A DNA stretch of 64,000 bases from Manduca sexta (GCF_014839805.1 NC_051135.1:12651291-12715290), one strand, 5' to 3'. Positions 31,871 through 42,987 are shown, counted from the stretch's first letter. Program-made: numbers and translations. Notes: generated by a model not told the origin, from the letters alone.

Positions 31871-33697
31871 TCATAATTTATTACACTTAAAACAAACGAA
31901 ACCTAAACAATACTTCTTGCAAAACATTTTTATGCTTCTTTGTACCCTATCATCTTCTAGGCAAGCTAGCGTTCCGTTCATAGCCACTTCTCCGAAGACT
32001 TTTAGCGCATCCCAAACATCTTCTAGTCGTGGTTGGTGAGGTACCCGAGAGAAGACAGCTACGTCTCCGTTCTCACAATCCCTCATGAGGAGCAGGTTCT
32101 TTATAACCAGCCATTGGTCAGCGCTTTCATCGTGTAAGCGTATTTTCGTTTGGTTTTCTGAAAGTTTTTATATTAGATCAGGGATCTTATTCTCTATGTC
32201 AATGTAAACGCGTAACACGGTTGTGTTACGTTAGCTTCGTGAAATAGTATTTTGTATGCCAATTTCTATTGTGTTAAACGCAACGCGGTTCGTTCAGTGC
32301 TTATTACGAGCTGGCAAAATAACCTATGGCATAGGGAATAATATATACACATGATCTCATAAAAGTCGTAGGAGGTCGCTGGATGCGGGTCGCATCCAAT
32401 AGGGCGATCTGGAAGTCTTTGGGGAGGCCCATGGTCAGCTGTGGACAAGCTGTGACTGATGATGATGATGATAGGGAATAAGGCCCCAGGAGTTAATAAG
32501 GTAAAGAGTATTAGTGTAGAGCTAATAGGTATTCAGATTTGTTGCTTTACCTCTGTCGTCATTTTCATCGAAAATAACGTTTGCGAAAACTCCTTTACTA
32601 CTTTCATTTACTTGTAAGAAGTGTTTTCTGTCGAACGCATACGGCCTTTCACCAGACTTTATTTCCAGAAGGCAGCTGTTCCAATCAACTGTGTTATTGA
32701 AGTTACCGTATTTTAGTAAGTTTCTTTTTCTTTCCTGTTTTAACAACAACTTTGTGAAAACTTTAAGTTCTTAATACTGATAGATGTAGTAAGTTAATTA
32801 TTGAAACTCCTTATTTAGTGATTATTTGTATACTTTACATTGTATATTTGTAGGTATTAGACAAAATATTGAGAAATAGAGATACTAATCTGTGGTAATA
32901 ACACAATAGCTAAAGCTGGTAGCTCTCTCATATGTGGGAGTCCGCCTGGGTAGGTACCACCGCAATGTCTATTTCTGCCGCCAAGCAGCAGTATGTAGTC
33001 ACTGTTATGTTTCAGTTTAAAGGACAATGTAGCGAGTGTAATTACTGGATATAAAAAGACTTAACATCTCATGTCTCAGGATGGCGATCGCAGTGAAATA
33101 CCAAACAATACTTTATAATTCATGGTGTTGGATGGTATTTCTACTGTTTATGGTCGGTCGCTTACTATCAGGCGAACGGTAAGCTCGTCTCGTCATTCAA
33201 AAGCAATAAAAAAAATTACAAAATCTATAACTGTGCATTGTTGAAACGATATTAAATTCTAAAGTATTACTTACCCTCTCAGAAGTTTTCCGTATATGAA
33301 TCTTGAAACAAGAAACCCTATCAGACATCCGATAATATGCAGTTTGCCAAACATCCGCCATTTTGTCTATATCAAACCCAAGACCGGTTATGTAATATGG
33401 GCATGTTTCTCTCATATCTTTTGTTAAAATAGACTTCGATATATTTTTTACATTAAACGCTGCATTGAATTTACTATTTGTTGTTTCAATAACTTCTGTT
33501 ACACTTATGTTTACATTACTAGTTTCTGTCGTCGAGTAATCAAGATCTAAACCTCTTTTTCCAATTGCAAAATATTGCTTTGATTTCGCTGTTCCAGTCA
33601 CGTTTTTCGATGTGTGATTCTTCTCACAATCACAAGAACTTGCTAGAGATTTTAACGTTAATATGAAGAAACAGATTCGTTTTATTGAACACCACAT
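31871..33697 (-). CDS. Secreted lipocalin-like protein, three exons
   Basis: Spliced gene with coding exons 33697-33275, 32734-32551 and 32157-31871. Splice sites are AGG|GTAAGT, ACAG|GAAAG, AGAG|GTAAAG and TTTCAG|AAAAC; phases agree (0, then 1), giving 297 residues. An AAG acceptor 15 nt earlier for exon 2 is also in frame. ATG 33697 is chosen because a signal peptide follows (residues 1-21, hydrophobic ICFFILTL) and an upstream ATG lies beyond the likely transcription start. A Ser/Thr/Asn-rich segment (22-98) precedes a domain opening with CP (99-100), FDIDKMADVW (GxW-like, W117) and Cys130, as insect lipocalins do. Residues 235-242, VAVFSRVP, resemble the late lipocalin strand. Eight N-glycosylation sequons (27, 32, 63, 85, 154, 184, 204, 263) and a Cys-rich tail (282, 286, 291, 294) are visible. 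Lipocalins bind small hydrophobic ligands; the ligand here is unknown. Gene certain enough, fold probable. Confidence 0.8.
32179..32489. mobile_element. MITE family W inside intron 2, interrupted by a LINE tail
   Basis: Left end CAGGGATCTTATTCTCTATG; right end, read inward, CTGGGGCCTTATTCCCTATG. The body (GTAAACGCGTAACACGG, GCCAATTTCTATTGTG) matches 39814-39996. It fills most of intron 2 (32158-32550) of the lipocalin-like gene, ending 21 nt from the exon 3 acceptor. Confidence 0.8.
32342..32470 (+). mobile_element. RTE-like LINE 3' end with 11-bp target duplication
   Basis: A short, heavily 5'-truncated insertion: GGTCGCTGGATGCGGGTCGC, TCTTTGGGGAGGCCCATGGT CAGCTGTGGACAAGCTG, then a (GAT)n tail. 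It is flanked by ATAGGGAATAA at 32331-32341 and ATAGGGAATAA at 32471-32481. The tail codons match the KSLGEA..QQW region of relatives. Confidence 0.8.
32915..33215 (+). repeat. Retroposon family F inside intron 1
   Basis: About 300 bp: CATATGTGGGAGTCCGCCTG, CGCAATGTCTATTTCTGCCG CCAAGCAGC, TCATGTCTCAGGATGGCGAT, ending GTAAGCTCGTCTCGTCATTC with an A-rich tail. It is antisense to the host gene and fills over half of intron 1 (32735-33273). Confidence 0.75.
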
Positions 33698-33755
33698 TGT
33701 CTGTCGTTCTAGTTGCTGATCCACTAAAGATTGATCCAAAACTTTCAAACGTCAT

Positions 33756-33764
33756 CTATATAAT
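33756..33764 (-). promoter_or_regulatory. TATA box of the lipocalin-like gene
   Basis: ATTATATAG on the minus strand. A start about 25-30 nt downstream (near 33730) would give a 5' UTR of roughly 35 nt before ATG 33697, and would exclude the in-frame ATG at 33748. Confidence 0.5.
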
Positions 33765-36735
33765 GCCTAAGGATGTTTGTTTGCTTTCAAATAATAATTC
33801 AGATGATTTTATAAACACATTGTATTGTGTTGAGATGATGGCAGATTAGTATCGATTGTTCTGTTACGTTTAGCTAAACATTATGTAAATGATGGACTCA
33901 TTTATTTTGGATACTCGGTGTAACAAACTGCACATTGTAAGGATATGGGGCATAGTTTTGTAGTGAGTAAACTAGTTTTCTTCATAAACAATTCGGTATA
34001 AGAAGCGAAGTGCCTTTTGCAGTTTCATAAGAGACTCTTTCAAAGTGTGTAGTTTCTGGAGGGTAAATGAAGAAAAGGTGTACTATATATTTAGATTATG
34101 AAATCAATGGTCTACCAGAGCGATCGAGTGAACGATCACTTTGTAGTAAGAAATTGGGGAAGTTAAAGAGATTGCTTCACTCTCACCACATATATCTAAG
34201 GGCGTGACAATTACCAGGCTGAATGCTCATGAGAATATTTGTTACGGTATTAATAAATCTGGGAGAATGTTGGGAAATGTTCATTCATCTTATTTATTTA
34301 CAGTAATAATACAAAATGATGCATTGACGTAATACTGATTGGCGAATGTGAAAATCCAGTAATAAAATGTAAAAGCTTATTGATATGCCATAATTAAAAT
34401 AAAATGTTTGTATTTGTAGAATTTTCTAATATTTTGCGGTTGATTAATGGCAGATTACAATTAAATACTGTTCGAAATGTTGATTGAACAATGGTTAATC
34501 CGTGATCAGTTCTATGCATCTGATAATTTGATGGATGAAAATAGGTGTTTAACTAATTACGATTAAATCATTATTTTCCGAATTAATGAGCTAGTAAGCA
34601 ATAGCTTGAAGTTATTTTAATTAAACATTAATGTTGGTGAAGAAGTTTGTAAGAAGCATAGCAACACCTATATCCAAAATGTAGGTAATAATATTTTTAA
34701 CAATCCATTTCAAATGAAACAAGAAATCCGGTATAAGGAAAGAAATTGCTGTTAAAACTAGTAGATATAGCGTGACTACATCGTTCAGAACGGCTTAAAA
34801 ATTGCATGCCTTCCAGGCATTAATTACCTTTTACTCGAACGATTTAGCTATACTTTACTGCGACTTTCATATTCTAATACTGTTTTTACAGTTATTTTTT
34901 GTATTCATTATTATATGTAAAAAATCACACCCACTCCATTACATAACACCCTACCTTATTACCTACAACTACTATACCAGAAGGTCGTCGACTAATTTTT
35001 ATGCTGCTTTCACAGTATTTTTAGTTTTATTTTATAACGTATAAAATCAAGCACAGGAAATTACCCCAACACCTGCAGCTTAGTTGTTTAGATCGTAAAA
35101 CTGTACCCCCACTTGCATCGTGTGAACTGGGCTTTATTTATTGCATCACGTAACTGCGTCTGCAGCGGAATTCCCATTTCCTTCGTTTGGTACATTTGCA
35201 CCGTCCCGAACGTGTTGGCACTTATTTCTTTTCGGAGCTTTGGGTGATTTCTTTGTTTCGTTTTTGATTGTGGAAAAAACTATTTTAAGCTATGAAACAT
35301 TATGCCAAGCAGTACTGATACACTGCTGTATGTCGATTTGGAGGATATTTTGATCAGTTTAAGTATGGGGCATTAAGTATACGAGTTAACACATACAATC
35401 TTACTTATAAAAAAGTTACGTCTTGACTAATCTGCTCTTAAACTTTTAATGAGTGCTGAACTTTTTCTTACTCAAAAACTTGGGCTACAAAAACAAAAAC
35501 AATTAAACTAATTACCAAGCAACACATAGCGAACAATACATCAGAGCAAATTATAATTATCGGAATCCATTTTTGATCAAAATCACTGACTCCGCCTTTA
35601 CAATAATATTTAACCACAAAACACAAATTTAATCGATCAGCTGTAAGTTAAAACCAAAAATCTCGCCTTTTAAGTAGGTTTAAACTAAGTGCCGGCATAG
35701 TTTAATTTTGATAGCTATTTAAGCAATTCTTAACTACCCCTCAACGCTAAAACAAGTTTATAAGTAAGACTGATATATATTTATTAGTCGTATATAATTG
35801 CTATTCAGTTACTCTGAAGTACGATATCAGCTAAGAAGCTATTAAAATAAAGACAGTCTTCAGATTGTCGCCATTTAATAAACAGATATTTACATCTGAA
35901 ATAATTATATTTTAAGTCCCAATATATGATAAATCATAGCAGCTGAGTTTTCTCTACTAAACAATGCCAACTCAGCTGAAAACAAGCTCTTAAATGACAA
36001 TGTTTGTTTATTAAATAGTTCAATATATCAATTGAGTTCCTACATAAAGGTTAAATCTATTGATTTACATGGTCCCCAACATTACAAGCGCTGCAGGTAC
36101 AATGGCCAACAGTGTTTTATGATTCAAAATGTCGGTATTTTACTGTTTCTAATAAGTCCTATTGCTTACCCTCTGGTTTGTATGTACCATCATTAACTTA
36201 TATAAAAAAGAAGAAAACTAGACTTGCATCAAAAATAGAAAATGTTGAGATTACACGTAGTCTCTGTTTAAAATTCCTTTTAAAGCTACGGATACTGGAT
36301 TTCAAGAACATAAGGATCGTAACAATGGAATGTACGAACCCTCAAAGATAGGATACATGTTGCCTTAGGGCCGCTCGTAGGAAGTCGTAAACTTGAACAA
36401 ATAGCGCCGGAATATTCCAGGTTCCAGATATATACTAAAATAGAGGTAAAATTCCTTCGTGGAAGGCAATTGTAAATGTAATTTTTGTGGTATTTTCGCG
36501 TAGTGTGCCATGGAGGCTTGTTATTGTAGCATTTAAAGCATCAAGGATATAATTCTGTCTTGTCATGTTTAAAGCACCTAGTTTATAATGAACCTGACTT
36601 AATTCTGGCGACTGTTCATACAGTTGGAATAATTCTGTTGGCCTTCGAAGGATCTAAATTGCAATGTTTGAATAGTGGCTTTAATATTTGGTATTTTTTG
36701 CACTTGCTTTAATTCTCTAGTATTCGCTGTAGTTG
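33765..36735. other. Largest repeat-free stretch
   Basis: About 3 kb of AT-rich DNA upstream of the lipocalin-like gene. Several open frames of 70-80 codons (34802, 35141, 36112) lack motifs, and I see no splice context that would support them. No matching repeat family. Enhancers of the neighbouring gene could lie here, but nothing shows it. Confidence 0.45.
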
Positions 36736-36960
36736 TGTAACGACAGCGTCGCACGTAGTAAGTATCACGTAGATGCTTGGATGAGTGTTAATTCACGTAC
36801 GTCATGTACCACATTAGTATATAAGCACTATTTGTACATAGAATAAATCAGACCAAATACCAGCTCGTGTCTCATTACATCTTGCCATAAATTAATGGTA
36901 AACATGTACTTATTACTTGTATTTATTCTATGTGATACCACGTGCGACGCTGTCGCTACA
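36736..36960. mobile_element. Fold-back or LTR-like element, GTTG target duplication
   Basis: A 225-bp element flanked by GTTG (36732-36735, 36961-36964). It starts TGTAACGACAGCGTCGCACG and ends with the near inverse CGTGCGACGCTGTCGCTACA, an inverted repeat of about 36 bp. Inside is a TATA-like GTATATAAG (36817-36825) followed by AATAAA (36842-36847), as in a retroviral-type LTR. The TG...CA ends and 4-bp duplication fit a solo LTR; the long inverted repeat fits a fold-back element. Confidence 0.55.
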
Positions 36961-37097
36961 GTTGCTTTGACATGTCAAATGAAAAAAAAATCTATGCTGT
37001 ACATGTTGTTAGATGGTTATGATCATGAACAAGGTGTTAACCGACATAGGCCTCGAACACAGGATAGGGTTCACATCTCATGCTACCATCACACCAA
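36961..37097. other. Short spacer
   Basis: Holds an open frame tail without motifs and the left copy of the target duplication of the next SINE. Confidence 0.4.
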
Positions 37098-37434
37098 TAA
37101 ATAATAATATCAGCCCTGTATTATATACTTGCCCACTGCTGAGCACGGGCCTCCTCTACTACTGAGAGGGATTAGGCCTTAGTCCACCACGCTGTCCTAG
37201 TGCGGATTGGTAGACTTCACACACCTTTGAAATTCCTATAGAGAACTTCTCAGATGTGCAGGTTTCCTCACGATGTTTTCCTTTACCGTTAAAGCGAACG
37301 ATAAATTCACAAAGAATACACACATGATTTTAGAAAAGTCAGAGGTGTGTGCCCTTGGGATTTGAACCTGCGGACATTCGTCTCGGCAGTCCGTTCCACA
37401 CCCAACTAGGCTAGCGCCGCATGCACCACCATGC
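37098..37434 (-). mobile_element. SINE family C, full copy with 13-bp target duplication
   Basis: Reversed copy. The tail (TAATAATATCAGCCCTGTAT) is at the left and the head (GATTTGAACCTGCGGACATT, CCAACTAGGCTAGCGCCGC) at the right. ACCATCACACCAA at 37085-37097 and 37435-37447 is a perfect target duplication. Both ends and promoter boxes are preserved. Confidence 0.9.
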
Positions 37435-37878
37435 ACCATCACACCAAAGACATATAATAATAAAATATTTATTTACTGCAAGAACACAAATGTTGTTCTG
37501 TCATAATCAACTTACAAGTACAAATAGTCTTTATTGTAACTGTGTTTAAATAGAAACATAAAAACAAGATTAATACATTTTCTTAAATCTATGGTGTATA
37601 TTGGGCGGCCTTATTGCTACAAGCAATCCCTTCCATGCAATTTATCATAGATTCACTAATTTATTCTATTGAAGGCGTCTTTCATAAATAAAAAAAAATA
37701 CAATTTCGCTAGTTCTTATATATGGAAAACACAAAAGAACATTCAAACTCAACATTCTAAAAACCCAGAAAGGAAGAACCAAATACATTGTATGTTATAT
37801 AAGTAGTTAGAAGTATCTCCGAACTTAAACTGCATCCTTCAAACTTGGAGTATAAACTAGTAAGCAACGTAACATTCA
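37435..37878. other. Non-coding stretch
   Basis: AT-rich. It contains AATAAA on the minus strand near 37660, which could serve the possible exon at 37879-38112. Confidence 0.4.
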
Positions 37879-38112
37879 CTAACTTTGTTGTCCAAGTTTA
37901 CTGGTTGTTGGTGTTACATTGACGTTTTTAATTCCTTTTGTTTTGTAAACTGCTGCTCTTTCTGTTAAGTTTGTCATATTACGTTGTATTCTTGGATTTT
38001 TGTCTGACAGAAATATATCGGACATTAGATTTGTTTGTTCGTATATGCGCCATAGTGGCGAAGTGTGCAATGTTCCGAAAGGGATCTCGACAGAACATAT
38101 AAGTATCAGTCG
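37879..38112 (-). other. Possible terminal exon, unknown protein
   Basis: A minus-strand frame open for more than 78 codons, with no ATG near its start and ending at TAG 37879. It reads, in parts, IPFGTLHTSPLWRIYEQTNL, then LTERAAVYKTKGIKNVNVTP. The codon content looks more protein-like than most open frames here, and an AG lies before the ATCCC codon (CTGTCGAG|ATC). I recognise no family and found no partner exon. Confidence 0.25.
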
Positions 38113-38129
38113 CAAATCGTTGTAATGAT

Positions 38130-38215
38130 AATTAGAATTATATAAATTACGAAAGGGAAATCGGTAAGTATTGGGTTATATGGACCTTTCACCACTGATG
38201 CGATAATATAGAGGT
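38130..38215 (+). mobile_element. MITE family E, partial copy
   Basis: ACGAAAGGGAAATCGGTAAG TATTGGGTTATATGGACCTT TCACCACTG is the right-hand third of family E (compare 47940-47975 and 60990-61050). Confidence 0.45.
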
Positions 38216-38342
38216 TTCTAAGACAGACATTTTAATCGACATTTAGCACTTTTTAGTATCGAAGTTTTTCTTTATAAATCTAAAATGTTTATGATAGTAA
38301 AAATGAATAACAATTATATAAATATACCAGTATATTTATAGG

Positions 38343-38605
38343 ATGGTTACTTTGCAGTTGCAAATATACTGCTTGTGCGGTACGGTAGCGTTCTGAGGTC
38401 TTGGGTTTGAATCCCGGGTTGGGAAAAGTGACATTTGGGTTTTTCGGTTCAGTATCAGCCCGGAGTTTTGAATTTGTGCTCGATATGGCGATAGGCTTGC
38501 TCCCTATCACATCATGGGACGGAACACACTTAGCAAAAAGTTGGTGCCCTTGTTGCGCCTCTACATAACCCTTCGGAAATCAATGCGTGATATGCATATA
38601 TATAA
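38343..38605 (+). mobile_element. SINE family A copy
   Basis: Head with GGTTTGAATCCCGGGTTGGG, body CAGTATCAGCCCGGAGTTTT and CTATCACATCATGGGACGGA, 3' end CTTCGGAAATCAATGCGTGA. The A-box part has drifted. Confidence 0.8.
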
Positions 38606-38817
38606 TGCGTCACCTGGGTCCCTCATTGAAAATCAGCGCTGCAGTATCAGTCATGCTGGTACTGCAGCATGGAGCTGAATGAGGGTTCCCATTGTTGGCA
38701 CAATGGGTATAATTTTGTATTTTTTCTCTAGGTATATGTTTTGTTTGTCTTTGCTTGTATTGTACATGTTATACTGTTATTGTCCCAATAATAAATCTTT
38801 CTTTCTTTCATATGTAT
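38606..38817 (+). mobile_element. Retroposon 3' end with AATAAA and (TTTC)n tail
   Basis: CACCTGGGTCCCTCATTGAA, GTACTGCAGCATGGAGCTGA and CCATTGTTGGCACAATGGGT, then CCCAATAATAAATCTTTCTT. A poly(A)-type signal followed by a simple TTTC tail is typical of the end of a non-LTR element or SINE. It abuts the family A SINE. No coding part is present. Confidence 0.55.
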
Positions 38818-39091
38818 TTGTTGTTTGTTGGTTTACAAATATACCTTAAATATTTAAGAATTAATAAACAAAAAAAGACTCTGTATCCGGTTACGACATT
38901 CTTCTAAAAAGAGCTCGATACGGCTATTCACGGACCCCGCATACATATTACCGATAATATAAACGAAAAATGCCTTGTTTGTGGGTACAAGGCCCCTGAT
39001 TGTATATACAGTCAATACATTTTTCAGAACAAACGCAGCTCGACAGCTGCTGTATCGTGATGGCAATAATAATATCCAATAATTATTTTTG

Positions 39092-39288
39092 GACTAGCTT
39101 TTGATCGCGGCTTCGCCCGCGTGGAGGAGTTTGCCGGGATAAAATTCCCGCTATATAACCTTCCCAGGGTCTTAAATTATCTCCATACCAAATTTCATCA
39201 TCATCCGTTCAGTAGATTTTGAGAAAATCGATAATATACAGACAGACAGAAAAGGAGACTTTGTTTTATAATACGAGTATGTATAGAT
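39092..39288 (+). repeat. Retroposon family G, well-preserved copy
   Basis: Starts GGACTAGCTTTTGATCGCGG CTTCGCCCGCGTGGAGGAG, holds TTCCCAGGGTCTTAAATTAT, CCATACCAAATTTCATCATC and a CAGACAGACAGA motif, and ends TATAATACGAGTATGTATAG. It defines the short form of the family. Confidence 0.8.
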
Positions 39289-39320
39289 TTATTCTAATGA
39301 AATTGGTGGGCACTACATTT

Positions 39321-39575
39321 TGCTGGTGATAGGACATATTTTACATCCGCCCGGATAGTGACCATTGTACACAAGATGTTAAAACCCGCTATAGTAGCCC
39401 ACGTAAGTGTGTTGCGTTTCGGGATCAGCCTGTGTTCATCCGGTTCTAACAGGCCGGCATAATTGTATCAACTGCCGAGGGGTAATCATCCCTCGTCAGC
39501 TGACATTCTATTGGACCCCACTCCACTTACCATCAGGTTCAGTGGGGTAACTTTGCCGCACCCGGATAAAAAAAA
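39321..39575 (+). repeat. Retroposon family D, full reference copy
   Basis: About 255 bp from TGCTGGTGATAGGACATATT to a poly(A) run (39568-39575). It holds GCCCGGATAGTGACCATTGT, TTAAAACCCGCTATAGTAGC, GGTTCTAACAGGCCGGCATA, CGAGGGGTAATCATCCCTCG and CCACTTACCATCAGG. The A tail sets the sense direction for the family. Confidence 0.75.
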
Positions 39576-39583
39576 TATACTTA

Positions 39584-39753
39584 AGTCATCATCATCATCA
39601 TCATTTCAGCCGGGAGTCGCCCACTGCTGGACATAGGCTTCCCCCATTGAGCGCCACAGGGACAGGTTCTGGGCCGCCCTCATCCATCGGACTCCGGTGA
39701 TCCTCACCAGATCGTCGGTCCATGTCGTGAGGGGCCTTGTCTACGCTGCGGCC
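39584..39753 (-). mobile_element. RTE-like LINE 3' end with target duplication
   Basis: The minus strand encodes an unbroken C-terminus including TDDLVRITGVRWMRAAQNLS and GEAYVQQW before a stop, then a (GAT)n tail (39586-39604 on the plus strand). TATACTTA at 39576-39583 and 39754-39761 is the target duplication. The lack of stops suggests a fairly recent, 5'-truncated insertion. Confidence 0.82.
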
Positions 39754-39813
39754 TATACTTATATATGATTTTATGCAAAGCCTTTGTACAAATGTCTTTT
39801 TAAACTAAACAAA

Positions 39814-39996
39814 CTGGGCCCTTATTCTGTATGATAGTGTAAACGCGTAACGCGGCCGTGTCATGTTATTTTCGAGAAATGTGCGTGGAATGGTATTCTG
39901 TAAGCCAAATTTCTATAGTCCTAAACATGATGCGTTGTGTTACGTGCTTGTTACACACTGTTAAAATAACGTGCGGGATAGAGAATAAGGTCCCTG
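39814..39996. mobile_element. MITE family W, uninterrupted copy
   Basis: A 183-bp element with ends CTGGGCCCTTATTCTGTATG and, inverted, CAGGGACCTTATTCTCTATC. It supplies the empty-site reference for the mariner insertion in the copy at 18630. CGCGTAACGCGG near the left end is itself a short palindrome. Confidence 0.8.
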
Positions 39997-40364
39997 AACT
40001 TTAATAAGTTGACAGGAATGTAGTTAGCAAATGTAGTAACTCAAAAGTAGTTTCTAGCTACGAGTGCCGACTCTACAAGTGTAATGAGTCACATGCGGGT
40101 GACACTGGCATTTGTCACAGCGGTTAGTGATGGGGTGTGCTTTCGTATTCGATGTTATATTTCTCAGCAGTTGTGACTGAAATGCGAATTGATGATGTGA
40201 CTGAAATCCATATTGACGGCGTTACTCTAACCTAACTTATACTAATTTATGCCTACTTAAAATTTAAGATACAGTTTTAACACCTTTTTAGGAAGTAGGT
40301 GGGTATTTAAATTCATACTAAGTATACATTGAATTGTATTATGTAAATGTTAGGTAAAATTCGC
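39997..40364. other. Non-coding stretch
   Basis: Nothing recognisable. Confidence 0.5.
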
Positions 40365-40585
40365 AGAACTGACGGCAGATGGGGCAAAAACGTTCTCGAG
40401 TGGAGACCACGTACCGGCAAGCGCAGCGTTGGACTTCCATCTGAAGGTGGACAGCCGACTTGATAAAGGTCACAGGAACACGTTGGATGCGGGCTGCTTT
40501 CGACAGGTCCGTCTGAAAATCTTTGGGGGAGGCCCATAGGCCTCATTTTTTATGTTTAGCAGTGGACTTTATGTGGCTGATGATG
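40365..40585 (+). mobile_element. RTE-like LINE 3' end fragment
   Basis: GTTCTCGAGTGGAGACCACG, ACCGGCAAGCGCAGCGTTGG and CGACTTGATAAAGGTCACAG GAACACGTTGGATGCGGGCT, then a frameshifted tail (CTTTGGGGGAGGCCCATAGG) and GGCTGATGATGA. A longer stretch of the coding end than in the other fragments, but with disruptions. Confidence 0.65.
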
Positions 40586-40667
40586 AGTTAAAATTGATGT
40601 TATGGCTTTTCCAAAATGAAATATGCTGCTAATTTGCATAACTATTGGTAATTTGTGGAACTCGGCA

Positions 40668-40739
40668 AACACATTGAACAATCTAGGAGCAAATACAATA
40701 AATAATCTAGTAGTTAATTCATTGAATAGTCTAGTCCTG
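40668..40739. repeat. 24-bp tandem repeat, three units
   Basis: Units at 40668, 40692 and 40716 share the pattern AAYWCAWTRAAYARTCTAG. On the plus strand they read as an 8-residue repeat (NTLNNLGA, NTINNLVV, NSLNSLVL). The period is a multiple of three and there is no stop, but the surrounding frame has no other gene feature. Confidence 0.7.
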
Positions 40740-41324
40740 AAACGTTGGAGAACAATAAGCTGCTGGTATCTCAATCGATATTTCCTTCGTACATTTATGG
40801 TGGTTGGAATAACAACACTATCGTAATCTTCACTCAAATCCCTAACTGCAAACGGCGCTCTTTATTGATACAATTTCATTTACATTCAATTATAATTTTG
40901 ATATATTATTTCTGTTTCGTAATTGAATGCGAATTTTCGCATTGCTTCCAAGGCACCTCACTAACAAACAAAAAGCGGGAGCAGGTGACGCGACCTCCAC
41001 TGACGCAGCGAAATATACTAGTTTTTATGCCCCTACTTTGGACAGGGACGTACAGACAGGAAATTATTCACTTGTGTTTATAAAAACATGGCGGCGATAT
41101 AGTTTGAATAATAAGGCTTTGAGTCAGAACTAAACTAACGCACTCGCCATATTCGCATTGAACAACGAAATGATCAAAAAATCAGAAAACAAAAATTAAC
41201 ATTTTTGATGAAAATATTGATTATTAATGGGCGATTTTTGGCACAATGTCAGCAAAGGTGAAGACGAGTATGTGGTTTGATTTAGTAACGCAATGTGAAA
41301 ATGACCCTGTATCATAAACTATTA
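40740..41324. other. Non-coding stretch
   Basis: Overlapping open frames (40745, 40927) without recognisable motifs. A GC-richer part lies at 40970-41010. No repeat family identified. Confidence 0.4.
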
Positions 41325-41492
41325 TATCAGCCTTGTATTATATACTGTCCTACTGTTGTGCACGAGCCTCCTCTACCACTGAGAGGGGTTAGGCCTCAGT
41401 CCACCACGCTGGCCAAGTACGGGTTGCTAGACTTCACATATTTCGAAATAATTCGAGAACTCAGGTATACAGGTTGCCTCACGATATTTTTA
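41325..41492 (-). mobile_element. SINE family C, 3' half
   Basis: Reversed, 5' truncated: TATCAGCCTTGTATTATATA, CACTGAGAGGGGTTAGGCCT CAGTCCACCACGCTGGCC, GTATACAGGTTGCCTCACGA. Confidence 0.75.
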
Positions 41493-41825
41493 TATCTGCG
41501 TTTCAGATCAATCGATTCAAACTGCGTTGTCAAGTTAAGAATTTTAATAAGTAGGTAGATAATAGCGGCATAAAAATTTCTAGTTTTATTGCGCCCTGTA
41601 GGTCATTAAGGTGAAACACGAAGTGATATTACCTCGTAATGTGGGGCAAATGGAGTTTCCTTGTACCACCGTGTGCCCTTTTGGGTAGTGCGTGACATAT
41701 TTTTCATTGTTTACCTTGCCGCTGAGGTAGGTAGGTTAAATATGAGGTTGGTGCAATTTTATCATGCTTATTAATAAATGTCCCACTGCTGGGCAAAATT
41801 ACTATACTACTAAGGGTAATAATAC
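41493..41825. other. Non-coding stretch with a SINE C scrap
   Basis: ATGTCCCACTGCTGGGC near 41775 resembles the 3' end of reversed family C. The rest is unassigned. Confidence 0.4.
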
Positions 41826-41978
41826 AACATATATGTCTCAGAATGGCGAGCGCAGTGGAATAACAAACAATACCTTGTAATTAAATGTGTTGGATGTTGT
41901 TTCTACTGTTTATGAGCGGTCATATTACCATCAGGCAAACGGCAAGCTCGTCTCGTCATTCAAAGCAATAAAAAAACG
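41826..41978 (+). repeat. Retroposon family F, 3' half
   Basis: ATGTCTCAGAATGGCGAGCG, GTTGGATGTTGTTTCTACTG and CAAACGGCAAGCTCGTCTCG, ending with TCATTCAAAGCAATAAAAAA. Confidence 0.75.
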
Positions 41979-42044
41979 GTTTTGACATTTTCCAATGACC
42001 TAACCTAATCTGCCTAGAGTATTCAACTTTGTCTAACAAACTAG

Positions 42045-42987
<943 letters not shown>

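Noticed and set aside
33197..33274. Continuation of the exon 1 frame beyond 33275
   Set aside because: A strong GTAAGT donor lies at 33274 and the continuing frame has no lipocalin features, whereas the spliced product does.
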